Below are positions 25,903 through 34,302 of a DNA stretch of 64,000 nucleotides, in pieces. Below the pieces are notes generated by a model. The model saw only the letters and a program-made list of their open reading frames with translations. It ran no database searches and was not told the DNA's origin. The translations under genes were made by a program, and so were the position numbers. The stretch's first letter is position 1; each line of letters opens with the position of its first letter. This DNA is from Candidatus Poribacteria bacterium (lineage in GTDB: Bacteria > Poribacteria > WGA-4E > WGA-3G), in assembly GCA_022827625.1 (NCBI GenBank), contig JAJEIE010000019.1, positions 62,001 through 126,000 on the forward strand. The letters run 5' to 3'.

Positions 25903-26727
25903 TTAATACTCACCGCGAGCGTTCCAACCCGGATACTGTTCTTCCAACGCCTGAAGCGTCTGTGGCGTGTAGTAAGGGTGTCCAGCGGGTGGGAACCGAA
26001 AGACTTCGCGTTCTGCTGCTGTTAGTGTGCCGATGAACTTCGAGAATGTCGGGTTCCGACCTTTGTCGGTATAATGCCTGAAACCTTCCCAATAGTGGTC
26101 TGCCCGTCCCAAACCGAACCCCCACGTGAAGCGTTGTCCATCTTCCCGTAGATAGTCGCTTGCTGAGTGCAAGGTATAGTTGTTGAAGATACAAACGGTT
26201 CCGCCTTTACAGACAAGCGGTTCATATTTAGAGGTATCCCGTCCATGTTCCTTAGCAAGCAATCTCAGCGGTGCTTGATCTTCGTCAACATCTTCAAGGT
26301 GTACCCAGAAGCCGATTTGTCCGAACTCAGGCGCACTCTCAGACTGTGGTAACAGTGAGTTGTTGCCGTTATCGATGTGCAAGTTGCTTGGATCGCTATC
26401 GACACCGGGACCTTTGAATCCAGGATAGCGCGCAATCATACACCCCGCACGAAAGTGAATATGCTCGGTTTTCAGAAATTTACGTGCGAATTCCCACGCA
26501 TAGTGGTCTACAATTCCGCGTAACAGTGCCATTTCAGCGGGTGGAAATTCCGTTAGAGTCGCCCTGCCGGGGGGTGGGTCGTCTTTGACCTCTTCCCATG
26601 TTGGGAGTACACGGCGTTGGGCGGCTTGCATCTCCGCAAGTTGTTCCCCTGAATAGTAGTCGGGTACGATTAGGTAGCCTTTCGCTAAAAGTTCATCCAG
26701 CTGTGCGTCAGTAAATTGCTTTGGCAT
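25903..26727 (-). CDS. Phytanoyl-CoA dioxygenase family protein
   Basis: Fe(II)/2-oxoglutarate-dependent oxygenase, 274 residues. The metal triad is visible as H117-x-D119 (NLHIDNGN) and H187 (YTLHSAS), with an Arg at 199 (GQRFTWG) placed to bind 2-oxoglutarate. The N-terminal LAKGYLIVPDYYSGEQL is the typical PhyH opening. The family hydroxylates varied small molecules, and the substrate is unknown. It converges on the TPP enzyme gene with 19 bp between stops. Confidence 0.88.
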   Translation of the reverse strand: MPKQFTDAQLDELLAKGYLIVPDYYSGEQLAEMQAAQRRVLPTWEEVKDDPPPGRATLTEFPPAEMALLRGIVDHYAWEFARKFLKTEHIHFRAGCMIARYPGFKGPGVDSDPSNLHIDNGNNSLLPQSESAPEFGQIGFWVHLEDVDEDQAPLRLLAKEHGRDTSKYEPLVCKGGTVCIFNNYTLHSASDYLREDGQRFTWGFGLGRADHYWEGFRHYTDKGRNPTFSKFIGTLTAAEREVFRFPPAGHPYYTPQTLQALEEQYPGWNARGEY

Positions 26728-26841
26728 GCGTTACCTCCATTGGAGAAGTGGAGTAGATGTAAAAAGAAACAGATTAAAAATTTTTGCTGACGAACCTTGA
26801 CAATCAAAATGAGTGGCAAAGCCCGTCAGCAAAATTGAGAA

Positions 26842-26914
26842 CTCCCCCAGACGGACTCGAACCGCCGACACGATGGTTAACAGCCATCTGCTCTACCGAC
26901 TGAGCTATGGGGGA
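26842..26914 (-). tRNA. tRNA-Asn (anticodon GTT)
   Basis: Read on the minus strand, TCCCCCA pairs with TGGGGGA to form the acceptor stem, with G as discriminator base. The D-arm contains AGCTCAGTCGGTAGAGC, the anticodon arm is GATGG-CTGTTAA-CCATC, and the T-arm is GGCGG-TTCGAGT-CCGTC. The 73-nt gene encodes no CCA end. The loop places GTT as anticodon. Confidence 0.96.
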
Positions 26915-26926
26915 ATGTTGATGTTA

Positions 26927-26955
26927 ATTATAACCTATCTCGTCAGCAATTGCAA
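26927..26955 (-). promoter_or_regulatory. Promoter of tRNA-Asn
   Basis: On the minus strand, TTGCAA, a 17-bp spacer and a perfect TATAAT end 12 bp upstream of the tRNA 5' end. Confidence 0.8.
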
Positions 26956-26990
26956 ATTAAATTACATTTTTTGGATTTTGCCGTTTCACC

Positions 26991-27359
26991 CTATTTTCTC
27001 AACCATCTCCGCACATCTAACTTGCCTTGCAAAAAGCCCCAGAGAACACCGACAGCTAACCATACCCAGAAACCTATCAACCCAATCTGTAAAACAGTGG
27101 GATAAGCCTTGCCTGCCGTGCCACGGTAGCGGAACTCTCGGGGAGGGTCAGCGTATTCTTCGTAGAAGTAATCAGGAATATCAAAAATAGACAGATGGCC
27201 GGAACCGATAGGTGGAGATATAGCAGGATTACCCACTGCTATATGAAAAATAACTGCTACCGCGAACGTCCATAACAGCCCCGCCACGAATCCGAGTAGC
27301 ACTCTCAAAAATAGAATTCCGAGAAACCGGAGACCGGCTTTGAATTTCCTCAGAAACAT
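26991..27359 (-). CDS. Small membrane protein, unknown function
   Basis: A 122-residue protein with two hydrophobic segments, 14-44 (LGILFLRVLLGFVAGLLWTF onwards) and 89-110 (VLQIGLIGFWVWLAVGVLWG). They are joined by a polar, Tyr/Asp/Pro-rich loop that probably faces the periplasm. I do not recognise the family. It begins 3 bp after the rhodanese stop, so it is the last gene of the BolA-like/rhodanese operon. Confidence 0.6.
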   Translation of the reverse strand: MFLRKFKAGLRFLGILFLRVLLGFVAGLLWTFAVAVIFHIAVGNPAISPPIGSGHLSIFDIPDYFYEEYADPPREFRYRGTAGKAYPTVLQIGLIGFWVWLAVGVLWGFLQGKLDVRRWLRK

Positions 27360-27362
27360 AAT

Positions 27363-27752
27363 TTAGCACCCACATACGACTTGCGAACCCGGAACCCCTT
27401 TCTTGCCGTTCGTTTCGTATCCATCACGTTTCCACCAATCCAAGCCACCCATCAGTTCCTTGACTCGAAATCCCAGTTTTGACATGTTCAGAGCACCTTT
27501 GGTAGAAGCGTTACAGCCGATACCATCGCAGTAGGTTACATATAACTTGGATCTATCGAGTTCACCCGTAGTCGCCTCGGACATTGTGCGATGCGGGATA
27601 TTTATTGATGTCGGTATATGTTCAATTTCATAAGCCTCTGGCGAGCGAGCGTCTATGACGACGACAGGATTGCCGTTATTGAGTGCTTCAAAGAGATCCC
27701 AAGAATCTGTTTCGTAATTAAGTTTTGCTTGATAAAATTCAGCCTGATTCAT
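27363..27752 (-). CDS. Rhodanese-domain protein
   Basis: Single rhodanese domain, 129 residues. It has DARSPEAYEIEHIPTSINIP (34-53) and the active-site loop YCDGIGCNASTKGA, with the catalytic Cys75 and a second Cys80. This loop is the CxGxGCNxS/T variant. LMGGLDWWKRDGY closes the fold, and the protein ends with a CGC motif. It probably carries sulfur as a persulfide. It lies 19 bp downstream of two BolA-like genes, which suggests a role in sulfur or iron-sulfur handling. Confidence 0.85.
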   Translation of the reverse strand: MNQAEFYQAKLNYETDSWDLFEALNNGNPVVVIDARSPEAYEIEHIPTSINIPHRTMSEATTGELDRSKLYVTYCDGIGCNASTKGALNMSKLGFRVKELMGGLDWWKRDGYETNGKKGVPGSQVVCGC

Positions 27753-27771
27753 AATTTTCCTTGTCGCGGCA

Positions 27772-28047
27772 TTAGGTATAGATTTTAATTTCTTCAGGGT
27801 TTATAGCAACGATACGAGAAATGTGTTCAAGTTCGTCTTCGGATAGCACTTGGACGATATCTTCCCAGACTCGGTCCTCCCGTTCCGAACGTTTATATTC
27901 ATAGATGTCAAATTTACGACTGATAACAAGAATGCGGATATGTTCCTTGTCATCATCGTCAAAAACATCAACGAAATAGTCTGGATCTGGGAAAGAGCCT
28001 GATTTTAGCGTGTCATGAATTTTCTGTTTTAGCGTTTCAGATGCCAT
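27772..28047 (-). CDS. BolA-like small protein, copy 2
   Basis: A 91-residue protein whose layout matches BolA/IbaG. An N-terminal helix (LKQKIHDTLKSG) leads into an acidic beta hairpin. Next is a strand with HIRILVISRKFD in the place of the BolA V-x-S-x-x-F motif, then a helix that begins near RVWEDIVQVL and a last strand that ends in PEEIKIY. In true BolA the helix starts with RHRxV; here the sequence is REDRVW, so the family assignment is by layout. It is clearly a paralogue of the upstream gene (copy 1), 13 bp away. GAGG precedes the ATG by 7 nt. Confidence 0.5.
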   Translation of the reverse strand: MASETLKQKIHDTLKSGSFPDPDYFVDVFDDDDKEHIRILVISRKFDIYEYKRSEREDRVWEDIVQVLSEDELEHISRIVAINPEEIKIYT

Positions 28048-28060
28048 ATCTCTACCTCAA

Positions 28061-28324
28061 TTACCAAAGTTGGACCTCTTCAGGAATGGCACCAATTAAT
28101 AAGGAGACGTGTCCCCATTCTTCATCTGAAAGATGCTTTAAGAGTTCGTCCCAGATGATGTCACTTCTATCTATCATTGTGTGTCCGTTAAATTTTCGGC
28201 TGACAACGACAACGTGGATGAAATCGGCAGCTCCATCAGATACATCAACAAAATCTTTTGTATCGCTGAAGTAGCCTGTTTTGAGCAGATTCTGAATTTT
28301 TTGCTTTAACATTTTGCACGCCAT
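28061..28324 (-). CDS. BolA-like small protein, copy 1
   Basis: An 87-residue paralogue of copy 2: LKQKIQNLLKTGYFSD, then FIHVVVVSRKFNGHTMIDRS and IWDELLKHLSDEEWGHVSLL, ending IPEEVQLW. The segment VVVVSRKFNGHTMIDR is closer to the canonical BolA core than copy 2. It lacks the conserved Cys/His ligand pair of iron-sulfur BolA partners as far as I can judge. I start at the ATG at 28324 (AAGGA at 8 nt); the frame is open to 28375. First gene of the operon. Confidence 0.5.
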   Translation of the reverse strand: MACKMLKQKIQNLLKTGYFSDTKDFVDVSDGAADFIHVVVVSRKFNGHTMIDRSDIIWDELLKHLSDEEWGHVSLLIGAIPEEVQLW

Positions 28325-28452
28325 TACGTAAGTCCTTAAACCGTTTGTGTAGATAGAGATAGCGAAACCCAACACTTCAAACGTTACTCACGTTATGCTA
28401 TACCACCTTGTGTTTTCAACGACATCTAAAACCCAATAATTTTATACCGATT

Positions 28453-30021
28453 TCACCTCAAGACCTGAAGCCCGCGAGTAGTTATGCGATAATAGCCCGT
28501 TCTCGTTCGTTCTATCAATCCTTTGTTCATCAAGTGCTTTTCTGCCTGTCCAGTTTTGCTTAAGTAACTCCTTTCATCATCGGTCAGGGAAAAGTGTTCG
28601 GTAAGGAGATTGATAAACTCCAACCGACGATGTTCCTTTTCGTCCGCAAGAAGTTCAAGCACAGGTTGCTCCATTTCTCTACCTGTAGGTAGCGTTGTTC
28701 TTTCATAAACAGGTTGGACAGGCTGTGGTGAAAGTTCTTGATTCCGTGAAGAGTTGAACAGTTTACTTAATTCTGTTACTTCATGCTCTATCCACGCTTG
28801 AAAATCTTCGGAGGAAATTGTTATTTCCCAATCGCCATCTACTCTCTCAACACTCCATCCTGCCTGTCTCATCTTTTCCTTACCGTCGGGGCCTTGGGCA
28901 TGCCAGTAGTGCCAGAAACTTTGGGTAATATCGTCTCCCTCAGCATAATACTCGTCTGAATGCAGCATAAAGGTCGTCCCTTGAAAAGTGATAGAATTAG
29001 GCTCTAACTCGGACTCGGTTAACTCGATCCCTGTAAGTACCTCAAGTTTACCGGAGTATTCCCAACCCTCTTCCGAGGCTTTAAGCGATTTGATACGCTC
29101 AATCACGGCTGTCCGGTAGCCCGGGGATAATCGAATAACCTTGTGGAATTGGTCATTCTTGAGCCCCAATTTCTCGCGGATGCGACGCCAGCTAAGGGGT
29201 TTAGAACCTGAGGCGTTTATACGAAGTTTGGCCACTTTTACCGCTACCTCGTTGCGTTCATCCTCGGTTGTGTCCGTTGTGTAACGCTCCGAGACCGACG
29301 ACTTCTTTTTCAGTTGTTTGCGGACTTCGACTTGCGCTAAAGCGGTGTGAGGTTCAGGCTTTGTTTTCTCAGCATTCGCTGCTTCTAACTGGTCTGAAAT
29401 AGTCTCTATGCGTTTCTTATACGCGGCATTTTCCCTCTTTAACTGATCTAACATAGTTTTGAGACGTTTTTCCATCTCAGTCTTCTCTATTTCCACGTCT
29501 TCTAATTGATTTGATATGTCTGATAAGCGTTTTTCAGCGGTAGCCTTCTCTGCTATTACTGCTGCTAACTGGCTGGATATAGTTGTAAGACGTTTCTTGT
29601 AAACAGCAATCTGTTCTACTTCAGTTTGTTGTTTGTCAATATTATCAGAAAAGAGTTGATCTCGAATTGTCTCAATACTACGTTTAGCATCCGCCCTGTC
29701 GATTTTTTCAAGGACCCTGGCAATGAGGAAAAGATGCGCTCGGGTGAATTCGGGATCCAAATCCCATGGTGGGTGTGAGGCGCGATTTCGACTCTCTACT
29801 ATCTGCCACGCAGCACTCCGGGCTTCGTAGTATGGATCAACATTCTCAAACCACCGTTTGAAAGAATTGAACCAGTTATTTGTGATAATACGGGCAATGT
29901 CAGAAATGTCTATTTCCCCGTTGATTTCCTCCAAGGTGTGATTAGTAACGAATGGACGCATAGCATTCAAATATATATCGTGTGCCGCGCGGAGAGCGTC
30001 ACGATTAGGATAACTCATCAT
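28453..30021 (-). CDS. Swt1-type HEPN coiled-coil protein
   Basis: The N-terminal HEPN domain (about 1-120) starts MSYPNRDALRAAHDIYLNAM and holds the HEPN ribonuclease motif R-x4-H as R78NRASH83. A long coiled coil follows (about 130-245), built of repeats such as KKRLTTISSQLAAVIAEKAT and TEKRLSDISNQLEDVEIEK. Then come a helical domain (about 265-330), a beta-rich domain (about 340-420) and a C-terminal winged-helix-like segment (EHRRLEFINLLTEHFSL... GYYRITTRGLQVL). HEPN proteins of this class are often linked to defence or RNA decay; the function here is not known. The frame runs on to 30084, but that part lies inside an inserted element. The ATG at 30021 gives the natural N-terminus, with AAGGAGG 15 nt upstream. 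Confidence 0.7.
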   Translation of the reverse strand: MMSYPNRDALRAAHDIYLNAMRPFVTNHTLEEINGEIDISDIARIITNNWFNSFKRWFENVDPYYEARSAAWQIVESRNRASHPPWDLDPEFTRAHLFLIARVLEKIDRADAKRSIETIRDQLFSDNIDKQQTEVEQIAVYKKRLTTISSQLAAVIAEKATAEKRLSDISNQLEDVEIEKTEMEKRLKTMLDQLKRENAAYKKRIETISDQLEAANAEKTKPEPHTALAQVEVRKQLKKKSSVSERYTTDTTEDERNEVAVKVAKLRINASGSKPLSWRRIREKLGLKNDQFHKVIRLSPGYRTAVIERIKSLKASEEGWEYSGKLEVLTGIELTESELEPNSITFQGTTFMLHSDEYYAEGDDITQSFWHYWHAQGPDGKEKMRQAGWSVERVDGDWEITISSEDFQAWIEHEVTELSKLFNSSRNQELSPQPVQPVYERTTLPTGREMEQPVLELLADEKEHRRLEFINLLTEHFSLTDDERSYLSKTGQAEKHLMNKGLIERTRTGYYRITTRGLQVLR

Positions 30022-30050
30022 GTTTCTACTTACAAACCTCCTTATAGATA

Positions 30051-30297
30051 CTAAATTTTGGACAATTTCAAGGGCAATAGACATTTCGCCCCGCTGGGGC
30101 TTATATTTTGGAGGGGTCCGACGTTTCTATAGACATTTCGCCCCGCTGGGGCTGCGCATCTGATGATACTACAACGCCTCTTTTCTCAGGTGTTTCTGTA
30201 AAACGAAACCGCAGAATATTAAACACCTTCGTGAGAGAGACAATACCAATACTTGATAGAAAAGCCTGAAATATTATCCAAATTGTCCAAACTTTAG
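30051..30297. mobile_element. 247-bp MITE-like element with 9-bp target duplication
   Basis: The ends are CTAAATTTTGGACAATTT (30051-30068) and, inverted, CTAAAGTTTGGACAATTT (complement of 30280-30297); 17 of 18 bases match. The identical 9-bp sequence TTATAGATA flanks both sides (30042-30050 and 30298-30306), as expected for a target-site duplication. The inside has no coding capacity and includes two copies of a 25-bp repeat. This explains most of the 331-bp gap between the HEPN gene and the next gene. Confidence 0.82.
30077..30153. repeat. Two direct 25-bp GCCCCGCTGGGGC repeats
   Basis: ATAGACATTTCGCCCCGCTG-GGGCT occurs at 30077-30101 and 30129-30153, 27 bp apart. Each copy holds the palindrome GCCCCGCTGGGGC. 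On the minus strand the first copy supplies an ATG that opens the longer HEPN frame. Confidence 0.88.
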
Positions 30298-30316
30298 TTA
30301 TAGATAAATTACCGAA

Positions 30317-30345
30317 AGTATATCACGTTTTCACATTCCTACCAA
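30317..30345 (-). promoter_or_regulatory. Candidate promoter of the HEPN gene, separated by the insertion
   Basis: On the minus strand, TTGGTA (30340-30345), a 17-bp spacer and TATACT (30317-30322). With the element and one target copy removed, this promoter would lie about 50 bp from the ATG at 30021. The element now separates it from the ribosome site at 30037-30043. Confidence 0.5.
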
Positions 30346-30352
30346 CTGCAAA

Positions 30353-32719
30353 TTACGGTGTCACAGAAAACGCCTCAACCTTACCCGTCTCAAGCCACCG
30401 TGCAACCACACTTCGCCCCGAAACCACCACTTTTTTATCCTCAAAAGACTCTGTCCCAAAGTTCGCGAACATCTCAACCGTATCCGCAAACATCGTGCGC
30501 TGAACGAGTTTATCCTCGGTCAACCACTCAAAATCCGTCATCGCTTTTCCCCCAATCTGCCGATGCAATGGTGAAAAGAAGGCGTAGTGCTGTTTTATCC
30601 AATCTTTATGCTTTGCAAATCTTGCTGTGTTCAGATGATACAACGGCGGGACATTATAGAGCAACTCTAAGAGTGCTACTGTCTCTACTGCATTTGTAAA
30701 TTTGAGACTACTATATCCCCAATGATGCGTCGTCACCACCGAATCGTGAAACACAATCTGGTAGAGCGGTAACCGAAAACGTGGATCGTAATAAAGATAG
30801 AAATAATGCTCTTTGAGAGGAACTTGTTTAACGTGAATCGCAGGGGCTTCGGGGGGCCAGTACCCACCTATGTAGTAAGGCGAGGCTTTATCCTTCATAT
30901 CTGGATCACTCCACCCGATGACAGGAGTCATCATACCGTGTGCGAAATGGATCGTCCCTGCAGCATAAGCGGAACCGCCTTCTGAACCGATGACCATAGC
31001 ATGGGTATCCCGAATCCACGCCATACGCGCAAGTCTCGCATTCATATCATCTAACTGCGTCGCAGGGTGCGATGGTGCGTAATCGTCAAAGAGTTCTCCG
31101 TAAGCGTCACAATCAATGAACCACGAATTAAAATCCGTTGGCATTTGCGTGAGGATACCGTTGACGCGATCTTCGACGTAAGGTTGCGCGACGAGGGGAC
31201 TTAAGTGATACCCCTTCTTTTTAAATCCCCCGCTCTTTGTTCCATCGGCGTTGACAATCCCGCCGCTCTCATAAAGCGATAGGTCAAACTGTGCTGTCTC
31301 CCATGTATTCTTTTCGTTCGGATGATGGATGCTATGGTAGGAGTCATAGGGTCCAACCAGATAACCGAGTTCTCTCGCTTTCGCAACGGCAGTCGGATGC
31401 CGAAACCCGTCCTGCCACGAATCCGCACCGAGCCAGAGTCTATCCAGTCCATTTTTCGCAAACCGTTCCAGCAGTTTCACAGACAGACCGTCCCCCCATT
31501 CATTCGGATGTCGTAGCATATTTGAAAACGCTGCGTAGAGCAGTAGGCAGTTGCGTCGATAGAGTTCCGTAGGTGATAGCGTAGCCGGATTTCGGAAAAG
31601 CAGCTTCTCCGCTTCTGGCATGAGCGGAATCCCTATCCAAGCGGTGGGATTGTAAAAATTCGGCCTCTCAAGCTGCCTACTTATTGCACGACTTACAACC
31701 CGTCGGACGTAATTGGACGGATGGTCTGACTGGGCGATCTCTCGGATGGCGTTCTGTGTTTCTATGTTTAATCGTGAAAAAATATGTCCTTCGATGGTCT
31801 CTGCTGCGCGTTCATTACTGCCACGACTAAGTCTTGAGGCGAACGTTTTCCAATCTGTTACATCGTATTGACTGATCATTTTGCCGCCCCAGAGGTAGGC
31901 GTGCGCCGCACCGAGTAATTTCTCTGCTTCAGGGGTCTGTTTAATCTTTTCGGCGAAGGAGACGAACTCACCGTTTTGCTGTAGCCAACGTCGATACTGT
32001 TTGGCGGGTTCAACGGGTGATGCTTCGCCGAGCGAGAGACGTACCCCGTATTTTTTCTCTTTCCAGTTCGGTGTGAAGGTATGGGACACCTGCATGCCTA
32101 AAGCAGACGCTTCGGTCTTACTGAACAGAATTTTGTTGTTGAAGGGATTTGTTAAAATATAGGTGAGTGTCCTATCGCCAAGGTCGAGTCCCCAAAACGG
32201 CATGGAGAGACCCGCTGTTGTGTTTATCGGTCCCCGTTTAGATAGAAAGTCCTGCCACGTAGCGTCATCTTTTGGCACGTAACTCCCTTCAAAAAAAGGG
32301 AGAATATAGCCTTGAATAGCATCTGTGTTTTCAATAATCGGCCAGGTTAAACTTTGTGTGTCGCTTATAGACGCATCTTGAATGAATTCAGAGGTTAGCG
32401 TGTTTTCTATCAATTCAATACGAACAGTGAGGTGTCTTTCAGGCAATTTCCAACTAAATACGATGCCCTCATCAGAAAGATCATGAGAAAAATCTGTTAC
32501 AGTCCCGAGTCCCTTCTGTCCCGATGAAATCCGTACTGTTATGTTCGTATCTTCAGGATAGGCATTCACCGCGAGCGATTGTGGAAAGATTTCAACTGTC
32601 CAGGTTGTACCGCTGGCGGTTGTACTGCTATGGCGAATTGATTCAAGCGTATCACCCATACTGAGAGAAGCCAAGAGAAATACCCCTATAGATAAGATAT
32701 AAAATCGCAATCTGGACAC
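30353..32719 (-). CDS. Secreted glycoside hydrolase-like protein
   Basis: A signal peptide (residues 1-22: FYILSIGVFLLASLSMGD) is followed by a beta-sandwich region (about 25-260) and a barrel-like region (about 380-690). The latter contains LGYLVGPYDSYHSIH, FNSWFIDCDAYGELFDDYAP and a SEGGSAYAAGTIHFAHGM segment. Asp residues on predicted strand ends (IDCDAYG) could be catalytic. The plan resembles GH101 or DUF5696-type alpha-N-acetylgalactosaminidase-like enzymes, but the family is not certain. It would act on extracellular or periplasmic glycans. No polysaccharide locus surrounds it. Confidence 0.6.
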   Translation of the reverse strand: MSRLRFYILSIGVFLLASLSMGDTLESIRHSSTTASGTTWTVEIFPQSLAVNAYPEDTNITVRISSGQKGLGTVTDFSHDLSDEGIVFSWKLPERHLTVRIELIENTLTSEFIQDASISDTQSLTWPIIENTDAIQGYILPFFEGSYVPKDDATWQDFLSKRGPINTTAGLSMPFWGLDLGDRTLTYILTNPFNNKILFSKTEASALGMQVSHTFTPNWKEKKYGVRLSLGEASPVEPAKQYRRWLQQNGEFVSFAEKIKQTPEAEKLLGAAHAYLWGGKMISQYDVTDWKTFASRLSRGSNERAAETIEGHIFSRLNIETQNAIREIAQSDHPSNYVRRVVSRAISRQLERPNFYNPTAWIGIPLMPEAEKLLFRNPATLSPTELYRRNCLLLYAAFSNMLRHPNEWGDGLSVKLLERFAKNGLDRLWLGADSWQDGFRHPTAVAKARELGYLVGPYDSYHSIHHPNEKNTWETAQFDLSLYESGGIVNADGTKSGGFKKKGYHLSPLVAQPYVEDRVNGILTQMPTDFNSWFIDCDAYGELFDDYAPSHPATQLDDMNARLARMAWIRDTHAMVIGSEGGSAYAAGTIHFAHGMMTPVIGWSDPDMKDKASPYYIGGYWPPEAPAIHVKQVPLKEHYFYLYYDPRFRLPLYQIVFHDSVVTTHHWGYSSLKFTNAVETVALLELLYNVPPLYHLNTARFAKHKDWIKQHYAFFSPLHRQIGGKAMTDFEWLTEDKLVQRTMFADTVEMFANFGTESFEDKKVVVSGRSVVARWLETGKVEAFSVTP

Positions 32720-32731
32720 TGGTTTCTATCC

Positions 32732-32905
32732 TCATTCAAAAAGTTGTGAGACTTGACACGAAAAGCCTTCGACGACATCTTCACCCGTAAGCGTATTTTC
32801 GCGCGTAAACGTTTCGATATCTGTCTCCGAACGATACACCGTCTCGGTTTCTATCGGAGTGGGAGGGATTGCCACCTGTTCCGGTTCAGCTTTTAGCATA
32901 CTCAT
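32732..32905 (-). pseudogene. Uma2-family remnant with internal deletion
   Basis: The 57-residue frame consists of an N-terminal Uma2 leader (MSMLKAEPEQVAIPPTPIET) joined directly to the last 37 residues (TVYRSETDI ... GEDVVEGFSCQVSQLFE) of the family. The central catalytic region, present in the two Uma2 genes at 33688 and 34303, is missing. The frame is kept and a strong ribosome site (AAGGAGG, 7 nt) precedes the ATG at 32905, so a short product may still be made. It starts 14 bp after the stop of the isomerase-like gene. Confidence 0.8.
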
Positions 32906-32919
32906 CAGAATGCCTCCTT

Positions 32920-33678
32920 TTATTTTCTTAATTCTTCCCATAATGCTCGATAAAAGTTCATCACGCGCAGAGGGTCAGAACTTCCGGCGATTTCCGCAAG
33001 GGTGTACCCCGTATACCCAGATTCTTTTAAGGATGTAAAGAGTTCTCGCCACGGGTACTCGCGTCGGTGGAGTTCCGTGATATGCACCAAACCGATTCTA
33101 CCCTTTACAAGATTAAAGTTGTTCTGGATGGAGCCGTTTTCTACCTCACCGAAGTTGGAGTTCCAACAGACGTAGACGTTGTCGTGGTCAGCGACATCAA
33201 TAATCGTTCGGATGTGTGGGAGTTCAGAGGTGCCGCCACCGTGTACTTCTAACCGAATCTGCACGCCGAGATTGGCAGCGAATTCGCCACACTCTCGCAA
33301 TGACAATCCAATTTGCTCCAACGTCTTTTCAACAGGCACTTCCTCAGGAAGTCCGTTCGGACGTACCTTGACCCCTGGTGCCCCGACATCTGCTGCCAAT
33401 TGGGAGTATAACTTTGTCCCTTCTATATTCTGGCGAACCGCATCTTGATCGACGGAATGATAGTCAAATGCTGAACCCAAACCCGCAATCTCAATCGGAG
33501 CGTCATCGAATTGTTGTTTTACGACTGCGCGTTCGCTTGCCGAGAGTTCGACTTCAACGCCGTGGGCATGCGTTGTCCGTAATTCCACACCCGCAAATCC
33601 TGTTTCCACACAATTTTCAATAATTGTGGGGATATCCCAATCTTTTGCCATATTATATGTAACTAAACCAAGTTTCAT
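32920..33678 (-). CDS. Sugar phosphate isomerase/epimerase (TIM barrel)
   Basis: AP-endonuclease-2-fold TIM barrel, 252 residues. It opens with KLGLVTYNMAKDWDIPTIIE. Metal-ligand positions are suggested by ENCVETGFAGVELR, IRLEVHGGG (E and H), VYVCWNSNFGE and LVHITELHRRE, and it ends YTGYTLAEIAGSSDP. Members isomerise or epimerise sugars or inositols. The usual H-x-H/D ligands are partly replaced (WNSN for the common WDxxH), so activity is uncertain. It is flanked on both sides by Uma2-family genes and is 9 bp from the nearer one. Confidence 0.8.
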   Translation of the reverse strand: MKLGLVTYNMAKDWDIPTIIENCVETGFAGVELRTTHAHGVEVELSASERAVVKQQFDDAPIEIAGLGSAFDYHSVDQDAVRQNIEGTKLYSQLAADVGAPGVKVRPNGLPEEVPVEKTLEQIGLSLRECGEFAANLGVQIRLEVHGGGTSELPHIRTIIDVADHDNVYVCWNSNFGEVENGSIQNNFNLVKGRIGLVHITELHRREYPWRELFTSLKESGYTGYTLAEIAGSSDPLRVMNFYRALWEELRK

Positions 33679-33687
33679 AGGGTCTCC

Positions 33688-34254
33688 TTATTCAAAAAGT
33701 TGTGCGACCTGACACGAAAATCCTTCAACGACATCCTCACCGGTGAGTGTATGGTTGCGTGTAAGCAACTTAATGTCAGTTTCAGAACGATATACCGTCA
33801 CCGTTTTTGACCTCGGTTCGAGAATCCAGACGAGTCTCACCCCTGCGCTTAGGTAGGCAAATGCCTTTTCAATGACTCTGGATTGAGTGTCTGTCCGTGA
33901 AACGACTTCAACGGCGAGGTCTGGGGGAATAGCAAACGCTGTGCTTAAATCCTCAGGCATTCGTGCTGTTGACACAAACGCAATGTCTGGCATCAGTACC
34001 CGATCACCGATCTGGAAACCTGTGTCTGGTGCATAGACATCCCCGAGTTGATTCTCACGTACATACACACCTAAAGGTAAAATGAGATTTATACTAATTT
34101 TACCGTGTTCGCCTGAAGTTGGTGGCATCGGTATTAATTCTCCTTTGACATATTCATATCCCTCTAAATCGCTCTCAAGAAATTCTTGCAACGTCATCTT
34201 CTCGGGATGTGGAAGCATCTCTTGGGCGACTTCACTAACGTCTTGTTGATTCAT
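33688..34254 (-). CDS. Uma2 family endonuclease-like protein, copy 1
   Basis: A 188-residue PD-(D/E)xK-fold protein of the Uma2 (DUF820) family. The signature runs MTLQEFLESDLEGYEYVKGE, then SGEHGKISINL, MPDIAFVS (Asp), PPDLAVEVVS (Glu) and the KAFAYLSAGVRLVWILEP end strand. These proteins resemble restriction nucleases and are common in large copy numbers; their role is unknown. The C-terminal 40 residues are nearly identical to those of the neighbouring Uma2 genes. Confidence 0.88.
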   Translation of the reverse strand: MNQQDVSEVAQEMLPHPEKMTLQEFLESDLEGYEYVKGELIPMPPTSGEHGKISINLILPLGVYVRENQLGDVYAPDTGFQIGDRVLMPDIAFVSTARMPEDLSTAFAIPPDLAVEVVSRTDTQSRVIEKAFAYLSAGVRLVWILEPRSKTVTVYRSETDIKLLTRNHTLTGEDVVEGFSCQVAQLFE

Positions 34255-34302
34255 TTTTTAGCCCTCCGTAATTAGTTTACCATGTCTCAACGCTATCTAT
34301 TC

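Noticed and set aside
30077-30153. CRISPR-like direct repeats
   Set aside because: Only two copies, with a 27-bp spacer, inside a transposon-like element; no cas genes in the window.
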